From JACCTU01 sp963788055 (GTDB lineage Bacteria > Actinomycetota > Thermoleophilia > Gaiellales > Gaiellaceae), in the NCBI GenBank assembly GCA_963788055.1, contig CAWBFA010000001.1:496001-560000 (forward strand): DNA of 64,000 nt. The letters are read 5' to 3'. The notes under the pieces were generated by a model that did no database searches, was not told where the DNA came from, and saw only the letters and a program-made list of their open reading frames with translations. Below are positions 8,593 through 18,734 of this stretch, in pieces. The position numbers and the translations under genes are program-made. How positions within the stretch are numbered: the first letter of the stretch is position 1; each line of letters begins with the position of its first letter.

Positions 8593-8603
8593 GTGCTCTT
8601 CGC

Positions 8604-8632
8604 TTGAGCCTGTCCACAGGCTGCTCTATACT
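8604..8632 (+). promoter_or_regulatory. Promoter and operator of the TetR gene
   Basis: TTGAGC (8604-8609), a 17-base spacer and TATACT (8627-8632) form a good sigma-70 type promoter. The spacer contains the 16-bp palindrome AGCCTGTCCACAGGCT (8607-8622), which is a likely autoregulatory operator. The GTG start follows nine bases after the -10, so this message too should be leaderless. Confidence 0.75.
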
Positions 8633-8641
8633 GGAACGACC

Positions 8642-9248
8642 GTGCTGAAGACCAAGGGAGAGCGCACCCGCGAGGCGATCCTCGACACCGCCGCCGAGCC
8701 TCGCGACCCAGGAGGGCCTCGAGCCGCTCTCGATCGGGCGGCTCGCCGAGGCGATGGAGATGAGCAAGAGCGGCCTCTTCGCCCACTTCGGGTCGAAGGA
8801 GGAGCTCCAGCTCGCGACCGTCGACCACGCGGCGGCGCTGTTCCGGCGCGAGGTGATCGACCCCGCGCGCGAGGCGCCGCAGGGGGTCGCGCGCGTGTGG
8901 GCGCTCTGCGAGCGGATGGTCGACTACGCGGAGCGGCAGGTCTTTCCCGGCGGGTGCTTCTTCGCCTCGGCCTCGGCCGAGTTCAACAACCGGCCGGGGC
9001 AGGTTCGCGACCGGGTCGGCGAGATGATCCGGAGCTGGCTCTCCTACCTCGAGCACGCGGTCGAGCAGGCGCAGGAGGCCGGCGAGATCGACGACTCGAT
9101 CAGCGCGCGCGACCTCGCGTTCCAGCTGGACGCGTTCGCGCAGGCCTCGAACGCGCAGTTCCAGCTCTTCCGCGACCCCGTCGTGTTCGACGAGGCGCGG
9201 CGCGCGATCCGGGAGCGGATCGAGAGCCTCCGCCCCGCGCGGGTCTAG
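8642..9248 (+). CDS. TetR-family transcriptional regulator, one frameshift
   Basis: About 202 residues from GTG 8642. The first frame gives LKTKGERTREAILDTAAE. After a shift near 8697 the HTH continues as TQEGLEPLSIGRLAEAMEMS, then KSGLFAHFGSKEELQLATVD, the invariant TetR recognition helix and following helix. The C-terminal half (PGGCFFASASAEFNNRPGQV) matches the TetR_C ligand-binding family that includes CFFA motifs. Divergent from the VOC gene, and probably controls it. Confidence 0.85.
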
Positions 9249-9513
9249 CGGCACAACGAAGGCTGGCCCCGCAAGTCGAATCCTGTTTGCCTAGGCTCCT
9301 ACGTCTCGCGCGCCGAGGCGCGTCGGGAGAATGCGGGCTTTCGGCCGGGGTTCTGGCCGCGGGGCCAGTTAGGGGACCCTACTCCTTCTGAAGGGCGGGA
9401 ACGGTTAAGCCAACTCGCCTAGCCGCAGCCGGAAGACGTTGCGAGGCCAGCCGGGGCGCGGGAGCCTCGGCGAGCGGACACGGTCCATACTTCAACGCCG
9501 GAAGCGAGACCGA
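9249..9513 (+). other. Leader region of NAD-GDH, no gene seen
   Basis: 265 bp without a convincing ORF. It is rich in short dyads between about 9380 and 9510, including a GGCG/CGCC pair near 9396-9420. It could be a structured leader for the long GDH transcript, but I cannot match it to a known riboswitch. Confidence 0.25.
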
Positions 9514-12500
9514 GTGGCGACGAGCCCGCACGAGACGAAGGTGGCTCTCCTGGAGGCGGTCGCCGCGCGCGCCCGCGACACCGCCGAGGACGCCGAGGCG
9601 GCCGACGTGGAGCGGTTCGTCCGCTCCTACTACGCGAACGTCGCGCCGGAGGACCTGATCGACCGGAGCGAGCTCGACCTCGCCGGGGCGGCGCTCGCGC
9701 ACTGGGGTCTCGCGCGCGTCCGCCGGCCCGGCGAGCTCAAGGCGCACGTCTACACGCCGAGCCTCGAGGAGCACGGCTGGGAGTCCCCGCACACGGTCGT
9801 CGAGACGGTCGTCGAGGACATGCCGTTCCTCGTCGACTCCGTCTCGATGGAGGTGAGCCGGCACGGGCGGGCGATCCACCTCGTCGTCCGCCCGATCATG
9901 CGGCTGCGCCGGGACGACGAGCGGCCGGCTGCTCGAGGTCGGAGGCGACGACGGACAGAACGAGTCGCTGATCCACGTCGAGCTCGACAGGCTCCCCGAC
10001 GCGGCGGCGATCGAAGAGCTCCGCGCCGACCTGCAGCGGGTTCTCGGCGACGTGCGCGCTGCCGTCGAGGACTGGCAGCCGATACGGCAGCGGACGCGGG
10101 ACATCCTCGCCGAGCTCGCGGCCAACCCGCCGCCCGTCGACCCGGAGGAGCTCGCCGAGGCGCGCGCGTTCCTCGAGTGGCTCGAGGACGACCACTTCAC
10201 GTTCCTCGGCTACCGGGAGTACGACATGCTGAGCGAGGAGGGCGAGGACGTGCTCCGCGCCGTCTCCGGCAGCGGCCTCGGGATCCTGCGCGAGAAGGGC
10301 GCCGAGCCGGTCTCCGCGAGCTTCGCCGTGCTGCCGCCGGAGGTGCGCAGGCGCGCGCGCGAGAAGCACCTGCTCAACCTGACCAAGGCGAACTCGCGCG
10401 CGACGGTGCACCGGCCCGTCTACCTCGACTACGTCGGCGTCAAGCGCTTCGACGACGCGGGCGAGGTCGCGGGCGAGCGGCGCTTCCTCGGCCTCTACAC
10501 GCACACGGCCTACCGCGTGACGCCGTGGGAGATCCCCGTGCTGCGGCAGAAGGCGGAGCGCGTGCTCGAGCGCTCGGGCCTGCTGCCCGGGAGCCACGAC
10601 CACAAGGCGCTCGTCGAGATCCTCGAGACGTACCCGCGCGACGCGCTCTTCCAGATCTCGGAGGACGAGCTGCTCGAGATCGCGATGGGGATCCTCCACC
10701 TGGGCGAGCGCCGGCGCGTCCGCCTCTTCGTGCGGCGCGACGTGTTCGGGCGCTTCTTCTCCTGCCTCGTCTTCCTGCCGCGCGACCGCTTCAACACCGA
10801 GAACCGGCGCAAGGTCGAGGAGATCCTTCAGGAGGCGTTCGGCGGGGTCAGCGTCGACTACGAGACGCACGTCTCGGCGTCGGTCCTCTCGCGGCTGCAC
10901 TTCGTCATCTACACCGAGCCGGGGCACGACCCCGAGTACGACGCAGCGGAGATAGAGGCGCGCCTCGCGGCGGCGACGCGCGACTGGACGGACGACTTCC
11001 GCGACGCGCTCGTGCAGCAGCTCGGCGAGGACCGCGCCGGGCCGCTGTTCGAGCAGTACGGCGAGGCGTTCCCCGGCGCGTACCGCGAGGACTTCCCCGC
11101 GCGCCAGGCCGTGCTCGACGTGAACCGGATGGAGAAGCTCGAGCCCGGACGGCGACCTCGGCGATGAGCCTCTACCTCCCGCACGCGTCGGCGCACGACC
11201 ACCTCGCGTTCAAGCTGCTCCGCGCCGGCAGGCCGATCGTCCTCTCGGACGTGATGCCGCTGCTCGAGAAGATGGGCGTCAAGGTCACGGACGAGCGGCC
11301 GTACGAGGTCCGGCCGCGCGAGGGCCCGCCGGTCTGGATCTACGACTTCGGCCTCCAGCACGAGGAGGGCGCGGAGTTCCAGGCCGACGACGTCCGCGAG
11401 ACGTTCCAGGACGCGTTCGCGCGCGTCTGGCGCGGCGACGCCGAGAGCGACGGCTTCAACCGGCTCGTGCTCGGCGCGCGGCTGACCGCGCGCGAGATCA
11501 CCGTGCTGCGCGCGATCGCCAAGTACCTGCGCCAGGCGGGGAGCACCTTCAGCCAGAGCTACATGGAGGACGCGCTCGCGGCTCACCCCGCGATCGCGCG
11601 CCGGCTGGTCGAGTTCTTCCGCCTCCGGCTCGACCCCACCCGCTTCGAGGACACAGACGCGAAGGCGCGCGCCCTGGAGAAGGAGATCGAGGCGGCGATC
11701 GACGAGGTCGCGAGCCTCGACGAGGACCGGATCCTGCGCAGCTTCCTGCGCGTCGTCCGCGCCGTCCTGCGCACGAACTACTTCCAGACCGACGCGGCAG
11801 GGCAGGCGAAGCCGTACCTGTCGCTGAAGCTCGACCCGGAGCTGATCCCCGACCTGCCCGAGCCGCGCCCGCTGGTCGAGGTCTTCGTCTACTCGCCGCG
11901 GGTCGAGGCGGTGCACCTCCGCGCCGGCAAGGTCGCCCGCGGCGGGATCCGCTGGTCGGACCGGCGCGAGGACTTCCGCACCGAGGTGCTCGGGCTGATG
12001 AAGGCGCAGACGGTCAAGAACGCGGTCATCGTCCCCACCGGCGCCAAGGGCGGCTTCGTCGTCAAGCGCCCGCCCCCGGGTGCGACGCGCGAGGAGCTGC
12101 AGGCCGAGGTGGTCGAGTGCTACCGGACGTTCATGCGCGGCCTGCTCGACGTCACCGACACGATCGCCGCCGGCGAGGTCGTTCCGCCTCCCGACGTCCT
12201 CCGCCACGACGACGACGACCCGTACTTCGTCGTCGCGGCCGACAAGGGCACGGCGACGTTCTCCGACATCGCGAACGCGATCTCGCTGGAGTACGGCTTC
12301 TGGCTCGGCGACGCGTTCGCCTCGGGCGGCTCGGCCGGCTACGACCACAAGGCGATGGGGATCACCGCGCGCGGCGCGTGGGAGTCGGTCAAGCGGCACT
12401 TCCGCGAGCTCGGCCTCGACATCGACGGGGCCGACTTCACGGCCGTCGGGATCGGCGACATGTCCGGCGACGTGTTCGGGAACGGGATGCTGCTCTCGCG

Positions 12501-14386
12501 GCGGCTCAAGTTGCTCGGCGCGTTCGACCACCGCCACGTCTTCCTCGATCCGGACCCCAACCCCGAGGCGAGCCTCGCGGAGCGGAAGCGGCTCTTCGAG
12601 CTGCCCGGTTCGTCCTGGGCCGACTACGACCCGAAGCTGATCTCCAAGGGCGGCGGCGTCTTCCCGCGCAGCGCGAAGTCGATCGAGCTCTCGCCCGAGG
12701 TGCGCGAGGCGCTCGGCGTCGAGGCTCAGTCGCTGACGCCGAACGGACCTCATCCGGGCGCTGCTGCGCGCGCCCGTCGATCTGCTCTGGAACGGCGGCA
12801 TCGGCACGTACGTGAAGGCGCGCGACGAGCGGCACGCCGACGTCGGCGACAAGGCGAACGACGCCGTCCGCGTCGACGCCGAGGAGCTCCGAGCTCGAGT
12901 CGTCGGCGAGGGCGGCAACCTCGGCTTCACGCAGCGCGCCCGCGTCGCGTACGCGCTCGGCGGCGGCCGGATCTTCATGGACGCGATCGACAACTCGGCC
13001 GGCGTCGACTGCTCCGACCACGAGGTGAACATCAAGATTCTGCTCGACACGATCGTCGCCGACGGCGACCTGACCGAGAAGCAGCGCAACGAGCTGCTCG
13101 CGGAGATGACCGACGAGGTCGCCGAGCTGGTGCTGCGCGACAACTACGAGCAGGCGCGCGCGATCACGACGTCGGCCGCGCAGGCGGCGTCGATGCTCGA
13201 GGTGCACGAGCGCTACATCCGCGCGCTCGAGCAGTCTGGCGCGCTGAACCGCGAGCTCGAGGCGCTGCCGAGCGACGAGACGCTCGCCGACCGGAAGGCC
13301 GCGGGCGGCGGACTCGTCGCGCCGGAGTTCGCGATGCTGCTCTCGTACACGAAGAACGTGCTCGCGGACGAGCTGCTCGCCTCCGACCTGCCGGAGGACC
13401 CGAACCTCGCAGGCGTGCTCGCGGGGTACTTCCCCACGCGCCTGCGGGAGCGCTTCCCGGAGCAGCTGCACCGCCATGCACTCCGGCGCGAGATCGTCGT
13501 CACGCAGGCCGTCAACGACCTCGTCAACCACGCCGGCTCGACGTTCGCGTTCCGGCTGATGGACGAGACCGGCGCGGGCGCAGCGGACGTCGTCCGCGCT
13601 TACAGCGCGGCGTGCGAGCTCTTCGGCCTGCGCAACCTCTGGGCCGAGATCGAGGCGCTCGACGGGGAGGTTCCGGCCGCGGCGCAGGTGGCGATGCTGC
13701 TGAAGGCGCGCGTTCTGCTCGAGCGGAGCACGCGCTGGCTCCTGCGCAACCGCCGGCGGCCGCTCGACGTCGCCGAGACCGTTGCGCTCTACGCGGAGAG
13801 CACGTCGGCTTGCGCCAAGCGCCTGGCGTCGTTGCTCGACCCCGCGGAGCTCGCGGTAGCGCAGGGCCACGCGGAGCAGCTAACCGCGGCCGGCGTGCCG
13901 CAGCCGCTCGCGGAGCGGGTCGCGTTCGTCGAGGCGCTCGTGCCGACGCTGGACGTCGCGGAGATCGCCGCGGCGTCGGGGCTCGAGGTGACCACCGTCG
14001 CCGAGGTCTACTTCGCGCTCGGCGCCCGCCTCGAGCTGCACTGGCTGCGCGACCGGATCGTCGCGCTCCCGCGCGACACCCGCTGGGAGGCGATGGCCCG
14101 CGCCGCGCTCCGCGACGACGTCTACGCGGAGCAGGCGGCGCTGACGGCCGAGGTGATCCGCGCGGGCTCCGACGGCGTCGGCGCGCGCGAGCGGATCGAC
14201 GCGTGGGCGGCGCGGAACAAGGACGCGGTCGAGCGCTGCCTGCAAGTGCTCGGCGACATCAAGGCCGGCGGCGTCGACGACCTCGCGCGGCTGTCCGTCG
14301 CCGTACGCGAGATCCGGAACCTGACGCAGTCGAGCGGGACAGCCGCGCCGCTGCCTGGTGAGAAGAAGGAGGTAGTCCATGGCTAG
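9514..14386 (+). CDS. gdhB: NAD-dependent glutamate dehydrogenase (large type), three frameshifts
   Basis: Catabolic enzyme converting glutamate and NAD to 2-oxoglutarate, ammonia and NADH. The joined frames give about 1624 residues, the normal length of the ~180-kDa class. The N-terminal ACT-like region includes VEDMPFLVDSVSMEVSRHGR. The catalytic core includes RGGIRWSDRREDFRTEVLGL, KAQTVKNAVIVPTGAKGGF with the catalytic Lys region, and MSGDVFGNGMLLS near the Rossmann domain. Breaks lie near 9930, 11155 and 12748; each is bridged by obvious continuity (RLLEVGGDDGQNESLIHVEL, then DLIRALLRAPVDLLWNGGIG). The start GTG at 9514 fits the family N-terminus. The 3' end overlaps ybaK by 8 bases. Confidence 0.92.
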
Positions 14387-14846
14387 CAAGGACCTGACGC
14401 GGGTGCTCGAGGCGGAGGGGGTCGAGTACGAGCTCCTCCCACACGGCCACACGGAGTCCGCGTTCGCCGAGGCGGAGGCGCTCGGCGTCGACCCGACCGA
14501 CGTCGCGAAGACGCTCGTCGTCGAGACGCCCGACGGCTACGCGCGCGCCGTGCTTCCCGCCTCCGAGCGCCTCGACCTGCGGAAGCTCGGCGACTTCCTC
14601 GGCGCCGGCAAGAAGAAGGTGCACCTCGCGAGCGAGGAGGCGCTCGCCCGCGACTACCCGGAGTTCGAGCTCGGCGCGGTGCCGCCGCTCGGCGGCCCGC
14701 GCGACCCGGTCGTGGTCGACCGGCGGGTCGCCGAGCGCGAGTCGGTCGTGCTCGAGGCGGGCTCGCACGACGAGTCCATTCGGGTTGCGCGCGACGACCT
14801 CGTCCGGGTCACCGGCGCCAAGGTGGCGGACATCTCCCAGGACTGA
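14379..14846 (+). CDS. YbaK/EbsC-type aminoacyl-tRNA deacylase
   Basis: 155 intact residues. It begins MASKDLTRVLEAEGVEYELL and contains GVDPTDVAKTLVVETPDGYA with the conserved catalytic Lys of YbaK-like editing domains, then GAGKKKVHLASEEALARDYP. Members hydrolyse mischarged tRNAs such as Cys-tRNA(Pro). The ATG at 14379 has a strong GAAGGAGG site inside the 3' end of the GDH gene, and the two genes overlap by 8 bases. Co-transcription with GDH is likely. Confidence 0.85.
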   Translation: MASKDLTRVLEAEGVEYELLPHGHTESAFAEAEALGVDPTDVAKTLVVETPDGYARAVLPASERLDLRKLGDFLGAGKKKVHLASEEALARDYPEFELGAVPPLGGPRDPVVVDRRVAERESVVLEAGSHDESIRVARDDLVRVTGAKVADISQD

Positions 14847-14942
14847 AAGGAGAAGCGACCCGGGTCCGGTCCGAGGAGGCAGCGCGCGCGATCCGGGGAG
14901 CGGGCTTCTCTGGTCGTGTGAGTCTCCCGGTGTTCGGCGTGT

Positions 14943-16344
14943 CTACGGCACAGGCGCTGCCGTGAAGGAGTCCCAACTCATCGCGTTGCCGTTGTCGATT
15001 GCGGTCGTACTCTTCGTGCGCGGCACGCTGACCTTGGCGGTCGTGTTCCCGCTCGGGCCTGCGGTGCCGGAGCAGCTGCCGCCCTTGCCGTCGGAGACGG
15101 TGTAAGCGATCCGATAGACGCGGCCGTTGAAATGCGAGTTGGCCTCGGAGCGGACGAAGACCTGGTTCGAGCTCGCCCCCGCAGAGGTGAGTGCGGCGTC
15201 CGGGAACGTGTCGTCGCCGATACCGGTCACGTACTCGTCCTGTGTCACGCCGTCGATCTGGTAGGCGAGCGTGTCGCCGTCGGGGTCAGTCGCCCCGGAG
15301 AGCGTGACCAGCCTCATCTGGTCGCGCATCTGGGGGAAGATCGAGTCGGGCGCCGCGGTCACCCCGGAACAGTCGGGCGGCCGGTTCGGGGCGCCGACCA
15401 CCGCCAGGCTTTGAAAGTCGCCAGCGGCGATCGCGGTCACGCCGGAGAGGCCGCTCGGCACGCTGCACTGCCCGAAGTCGGCGCCGCCGCCGCAGCCCCA
15501 GGCGACCACGGTGCCGTCGCTCTTCAGCGCCAAGCTGTGGAAGCCGGCGGCGATCGCGGTCACGCCGGTCAGGCCGGCCGGCACGGTGGACTGCCCGTAG
15601 CGTGCAGCAGCCCCAGGCGACCACGCTGCCGTCGCTCTTCAGCGCCAGGCTATGATAGTTGCCGGCGGCGATCGCGGTCACGCCGGTGAGGCCGCCGGCA
15701 CGGTGCACTGGCCGTAGTCGTGGTCGCCGCAGCCCCAGGCGACCACGCTGCCGTCGCTCTTCAGCGCCAGGCTATGAGAGCCGCCGGCGGCGATGGCGGT
15801 CACGCCGGAGAGGCCGCCCGGCACGGTGCACTGCCCGTAGTCGGTATCGCAGCCCCAGGCGACCACGGTGCCGTCGCTCTTCAGCGCCAGGCTGTGATAA
15901 CTGCCCGCGGCGATGGCGGTCACGCCGGACAGGCCGGCCGGCACGCTGCACTGGCCGAAGTCGTGCACACAGCCCCAGGCGACCACGCTGCCGTCGCTCT
16001 TCAGCGCCAGGCTGTGATCGTTGCCGGCGGCGATCGGCGGTCACGCCGGTCAAGGCCGCCGGCACGGTGCACTGGCCGTAGTCGTTGCCGCAGCCCCAGG
16101 CGACCACGCTGCCGTCGCTCTTCAACGCCAGGCTGTGAAACGCGCCGGCGGCGACCGCGGTCACGCCGGTAAGGCCGCCCGGCACGCTGCACTGCCCGTA
16201 GTCGCCGACGCTACAGCCCCAGGCGACAACCGTCCCGGTCGCCGTCGCCTGCGCCGCGCCTGCCGGAAAGAGCAGCCCGACACTCAGCCCGGCCAGGGCG
16301 CAGAGTCGGAGAAGGGGCGGCCTCGCCCTCGTCGGAAACCTCAC
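14943..16344 (-). CDS. Exported RCC1-repeat protein, several frameshifts
   Basis: GTG 16344 starts a signal peptide (LCALAGLSVGLLFPAGAAQA). It is followed by about seven repeats of roughly 39 residues with the pattern GVTAIAAG..HSLALKSDG, VVAWGC and YGQCTVPGGLS, the RCC1 beta-propeller type. The last ~140 residues (TLSGATDPDGDTLAYQIDGV, YRIAYTVSDGKGGSC) look like a cadherin/Ig-like domain. Frame breaks occur near 16035, 15690 and 15600. Upstream is a purine-rich GGGAGAGGGGG ribosome site. Likely extracellular; function unknown. Confidence 0.8.
15420..16210 (-). repeat. Tandem ~120-bp coding repeats of the RCC1 protein
   Basis: About seven head-to-tail units of roughly 117-120 bp sharing long near-identical runs (for example the GCCCCAGGCGACCAC and GTCGCTCTTCAGCGCCAG segments on the + strand). 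They correspond one to one with the RCC1 blades. The near-identity means recent duplication, and such arrays invite replication slippage and assembly error, which may explain the frame breaks here. Confidence 0.8.
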
Positions 16345-16645
16345 ATCCCCCTCTCCCTTCCCCTGCCAGAAGCGCCATCGGCGCGCCTCGATTCTCCCGC
16401 TCGCCGCAGAGGATTACAAGGACGCCTCTCGCCCTACCCTTTCGCCCTTGCCCGCCCTCGCCTGCTGCGTCATCTACCGGAGACTCCAGAAATTCATTGA
16501 GTTAGAGGTTCTTAGCGATCCGCCGACGGCTCGAGCCGCCGCGCTGCCGAATCTCGCACAGAGCGGGAATCCGGCCGCCGAGCCCCGTTAGCCCGAACTG
16601 CGCGCGGGTACCTGCAACGCGATCACGACAGAAGGGGGTCGATAC
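16345..16645. other. Divergent intergenic region
   Basis: 301 bp between the RCC1 gene and the DUF892 gene, which are transcribed away from each other. I see the ribosome sites of both genes (the RCC1 one near 16347-16365, AGAAGGGGG at 16629-16637) and no gene. No clear promoter motif is recognisable. Confidence 0.4.
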
Positions 16646-17194
16646 ATGGCGCTGATCAACGATCCGCGCAAGCTGTTCGCGTACAAGCTCGGCACCGTGC
16701 TCTCGGGCGAGAAGAAGATCCTCACGATGCTGAAGAAGCTCGAGAAGCGGGCGCAGAAGGAAGAGTTGAAGCAGCAGTTCCGGCATCACCGCGAGGAGAC
16801 CGAGGGCCAGATCAAGAACATCGAGCAGGCCTTCGACGTCCTCGGCGAGAAGGCGACCGGCCGCACGAACCCCGTGGTCATGGGGCTCGCGGAGCAGGCC
16901 GACGTCCTCTACGACAAGACCGACGACGAGATCCTCGACACGGTCCTCCTCGGTGGCGCGGCCGAGACCGAGCACGTCGAGATCGCGCTCTACGAGGATC
17001 TGATCACCCAGGCACGGGCGATGGGTGAGCAGCAGGTCGTTTCGCTGCTCCAGCAGAACCTCGAGCAGGAACAGCACACGCTCGAGGAGGTCAAGCGGGT
17101 ATCGGAGCAGCTCGCGCAGCGCTCCGGGCGGCTGATGAGCACCGTCGGCAGCGCCCCGCAGCCAAGCGGCTTCAGCGACACCGGCCGCGAGTAA
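16646..17194 (+). CDS. YciE/YciF-type ferritin-like protein (DUF892)
   Basis: 182 intact residues beginning MALINDPRKLFAYKLGTVLS, then GEKKILTMLKKLEKRAQ. It is four-helical with EETEGQIKNIEQAF and GGAAETEHVEIALYEDLI, the Glu/His-rich pairs of the DUF892 ferritin-like di-iron fold. The family is linked to stress responses in bacteria. The ribosome site AGAAGGGGG lies 8 bases before the ATG. It stands alone. Confidence 0.85.
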   Translation: MALINDPRKLFAYKLGTVLSGEKKILTMLKKLEKRAQKEELKQQFRHHREETEGQIKNIEQAFDVLGEKATGRTNPVVMGLAEQADVLYDKTDDEILDTVLLGGAAETEHVEIALYEDLITQARAMGEQQVVSLLQQNLEQEQHTLEEVKRVSEQLAQRSGRLMSTVGSAPQPSGFSDTGRE

Positions 17195-17251
17195 CAAGGA
17201 ACAGCACCGGGTCGGCGGCCGCAGGCTGGTCGCCGGCCCCGCTGTTTTCTC

Positions 17252-18111
17252 CTAGCTACGGAGCAGCGCGTAGCCCTCGGAGAGAAACGGCGTGCGGTCG
17301 ATGAGCGTCCGCACGTCGTGGCTCGCGTAGACGCCCTCCTCGGTCACGATCTCGTCGATGTGCTCCGGCGGGGTGATGTCGAAGTTCTCGTCGTCGATTC
17401 GCGCCGGTGCGTCGATCGGCGCGAGCTTGATCACCTCGCACGCGACGATCGGTTCGGATGCCCAGCCGCGTCGCCGCCTCGGCGAGCGGACGCGTGCCGA
17501 CCTTGTTGCAGACGGCGCCGTCCCGGAAGACCGTGTCTGCGCCGATCAGGAAGAGCGACGCGCGCTCGAGTGCCTGCTCGGCGTCCGCGTCGTCGACGAG
17601 CTCGACGTCGAGCTCGGAGGAGCGCAGATCCTCGGCGAACGCACGGCCCTCCTCGAACGGCGCGGAGACGGTGCAGAAGACGAGCTCGGGCGGCGTGTGC
17701 AGGATCGCCTCGCGCACGGTCGCCGAGGCGGAATGGGTGAGGACGAACGCGTCGGTCAGAAACGGCGTCAGCTGGATCGCGATCGCCGCCGCCGCCCGGT
17801 CGCGGCTGTCGACGAGGCCGCTGTACCTCCTCCTGCACGAGGCGGCGCAGCTCCTCCGGCGCAAGGTGCGCTTCGTGGTGCGCAGCCGCGAGCACGCGCC
17901 CGACCGCACCGGCGATCGCGCCCATCGCGCGCCGGCTCGCCGCCAGCTCGCGGCCCGCCGCATCCAGACGCTCCAGCAGTTCCTGGGAGGATTCGGCAGG
18001 TTCGCCGGCCAGCTCGGCGAGCGCCTCGACCGCACGGCGCGCCATCCAGCTGCCGCCGTGGGAGTGGTCGCTCCGCAGTTCCTCGACCCGTTCCGCGAGG
18101 ACGCTTCCCAT
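17252..18111 (-). CDS. eIF2B-alpha/ribose-1,5-bisphosphate isomerase-like protein, two frameshifts
   Basis: About 286 residues in three joined frames from ATG 18111. Helical N-terminus (RVEELRSDHSHGGSWMARRA), then FLTDAFVLTHSASATVREAI, ELVFCTVSAPFEEGRAFAED, LFLIGADTVFRDGAVCNKVG and ACEVIKLAPIDAP, ending NFDITPPEHIDEIVTEEGVY. The S(A)S / GAD...NK.G motifs are those of the eIF2B-like Rossmann superfamily (translation factor subunits, R15P and MTR1P isomerases). Which substrate it isomerises cannot be told from sequence. Breaks are near 17820 and 17455. Confidence 0.75.
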
Positions 18112-18182
18112 CGTCACGACCCTAGCGGGTGGGCGTAACATCGAGGTCGGTTCGGAAAACACACGCCGGAAGGAGGGTTTAG

Positions 18183-18653
18183 ATGGCGGTGAAGCCGATT
18201 CCAGAGGGGTACCACACGATCACCCCGTACCTCGCAGTCGACGACGCGACGGGCGCGATCGAGTTCTACAAGCGGGCGTTCGGCGCGAAGGAGCGCGTCC
18301 TCATGCCGATGCCCGGCGGCAAGGTCGGCCACGCCGAGCTCGAGATCGGAGACTCGCTGATCATGCTCTCCGATCCCTTCGAGCAGGCGCGGACCAAGAA
18401 TCCGAAGGAGATCGGCGCCACGACGGTGGGGGTCTTCATCTACTCGGAGGACGTCGACGAGACGTACAAGCAGGCGCTCGACGCCGGCGCGACGTCGACG
18501 TCGGAGCCCGAGGACATGTTCTGGGGCGACCGGTTCGCCAGCGTGACCGATCCGTACGGGCACAACTGGCAGATCGCCACGCACGTCGAGGACGTCACGC
18601 CGGAGGAGATCGACCGGCGCTCGAAGGAGGCGTTCGCGACCACGACCGCGTGA
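18183..18653 (+). CDS. PhnB-type VOC family protein
   Basis: 156 intact residues: IPEGYHTITPYLAVDDATGA, IEFYKRAFGAKERVLMPMPG, GKVGHAELEIGDSLIMLSD and MFWGDRFASVTDPYGHNWQI. This is the PhnB/YdcH-like branch of the VOC fold. A strong GGAAGGAGGG site precedes the ATG. The gene is divergent from the eIF2B-like gene and ends at a clear terminator. Biochemical role unknown. Confidence 0.85.
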   Translation: MAVKPIPEGYHTITPYLAVDDATGAIEFYKRAFGAKERVLMPMPGGKVGHAELEIGDSLIMLSDPFEQARTKNPKEIGATTVGVFIYSEDVDETYKQALDAGATSTSEPEDMFWGDRFASVTDPYGHNWQIATHVEDVTPEEIDRRSKEAFATTTA

Positions 18654-18656
18654 GTC

Positions 18657-18684
18657 GAGGAGGGGGCCGCAAGGCCCCCTCCTC
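18657..18684 (+). terminator. Rho-independent terminator of the PhnB-like gene
   Basis: Perfect 12-bp stem (18657-18668 and 18673-18684) with a GCAA tetraloop, followed by a TCTCTTT pyrimidine tract. It starts three bases after the stop codon. Confidence 0.85.
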
Positions 18685-18734
18685 TCTCTTTGCGTTCGCG
18701 AGCCTTGTGGGGGCTGTCACTACAGAGTTGGTCT

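Noticed and set aside
10909..13870. Very long open frames antisense to NAD-GDH, with apparent coding potential
   Set aside because: They are shadow frames of a very GC-rich gene; their translations are low-complexity Arg/Ala/Glu-rich and match no family, while the plus strand is unmistakable GDH.
15420..16210. Regular ~120-bp repeats resembling a CRISPR-like array
   Set aside because: Repeat spacing and sequence translate into RCC1 blades with no unique spacers; it is a coding tandem repeat.
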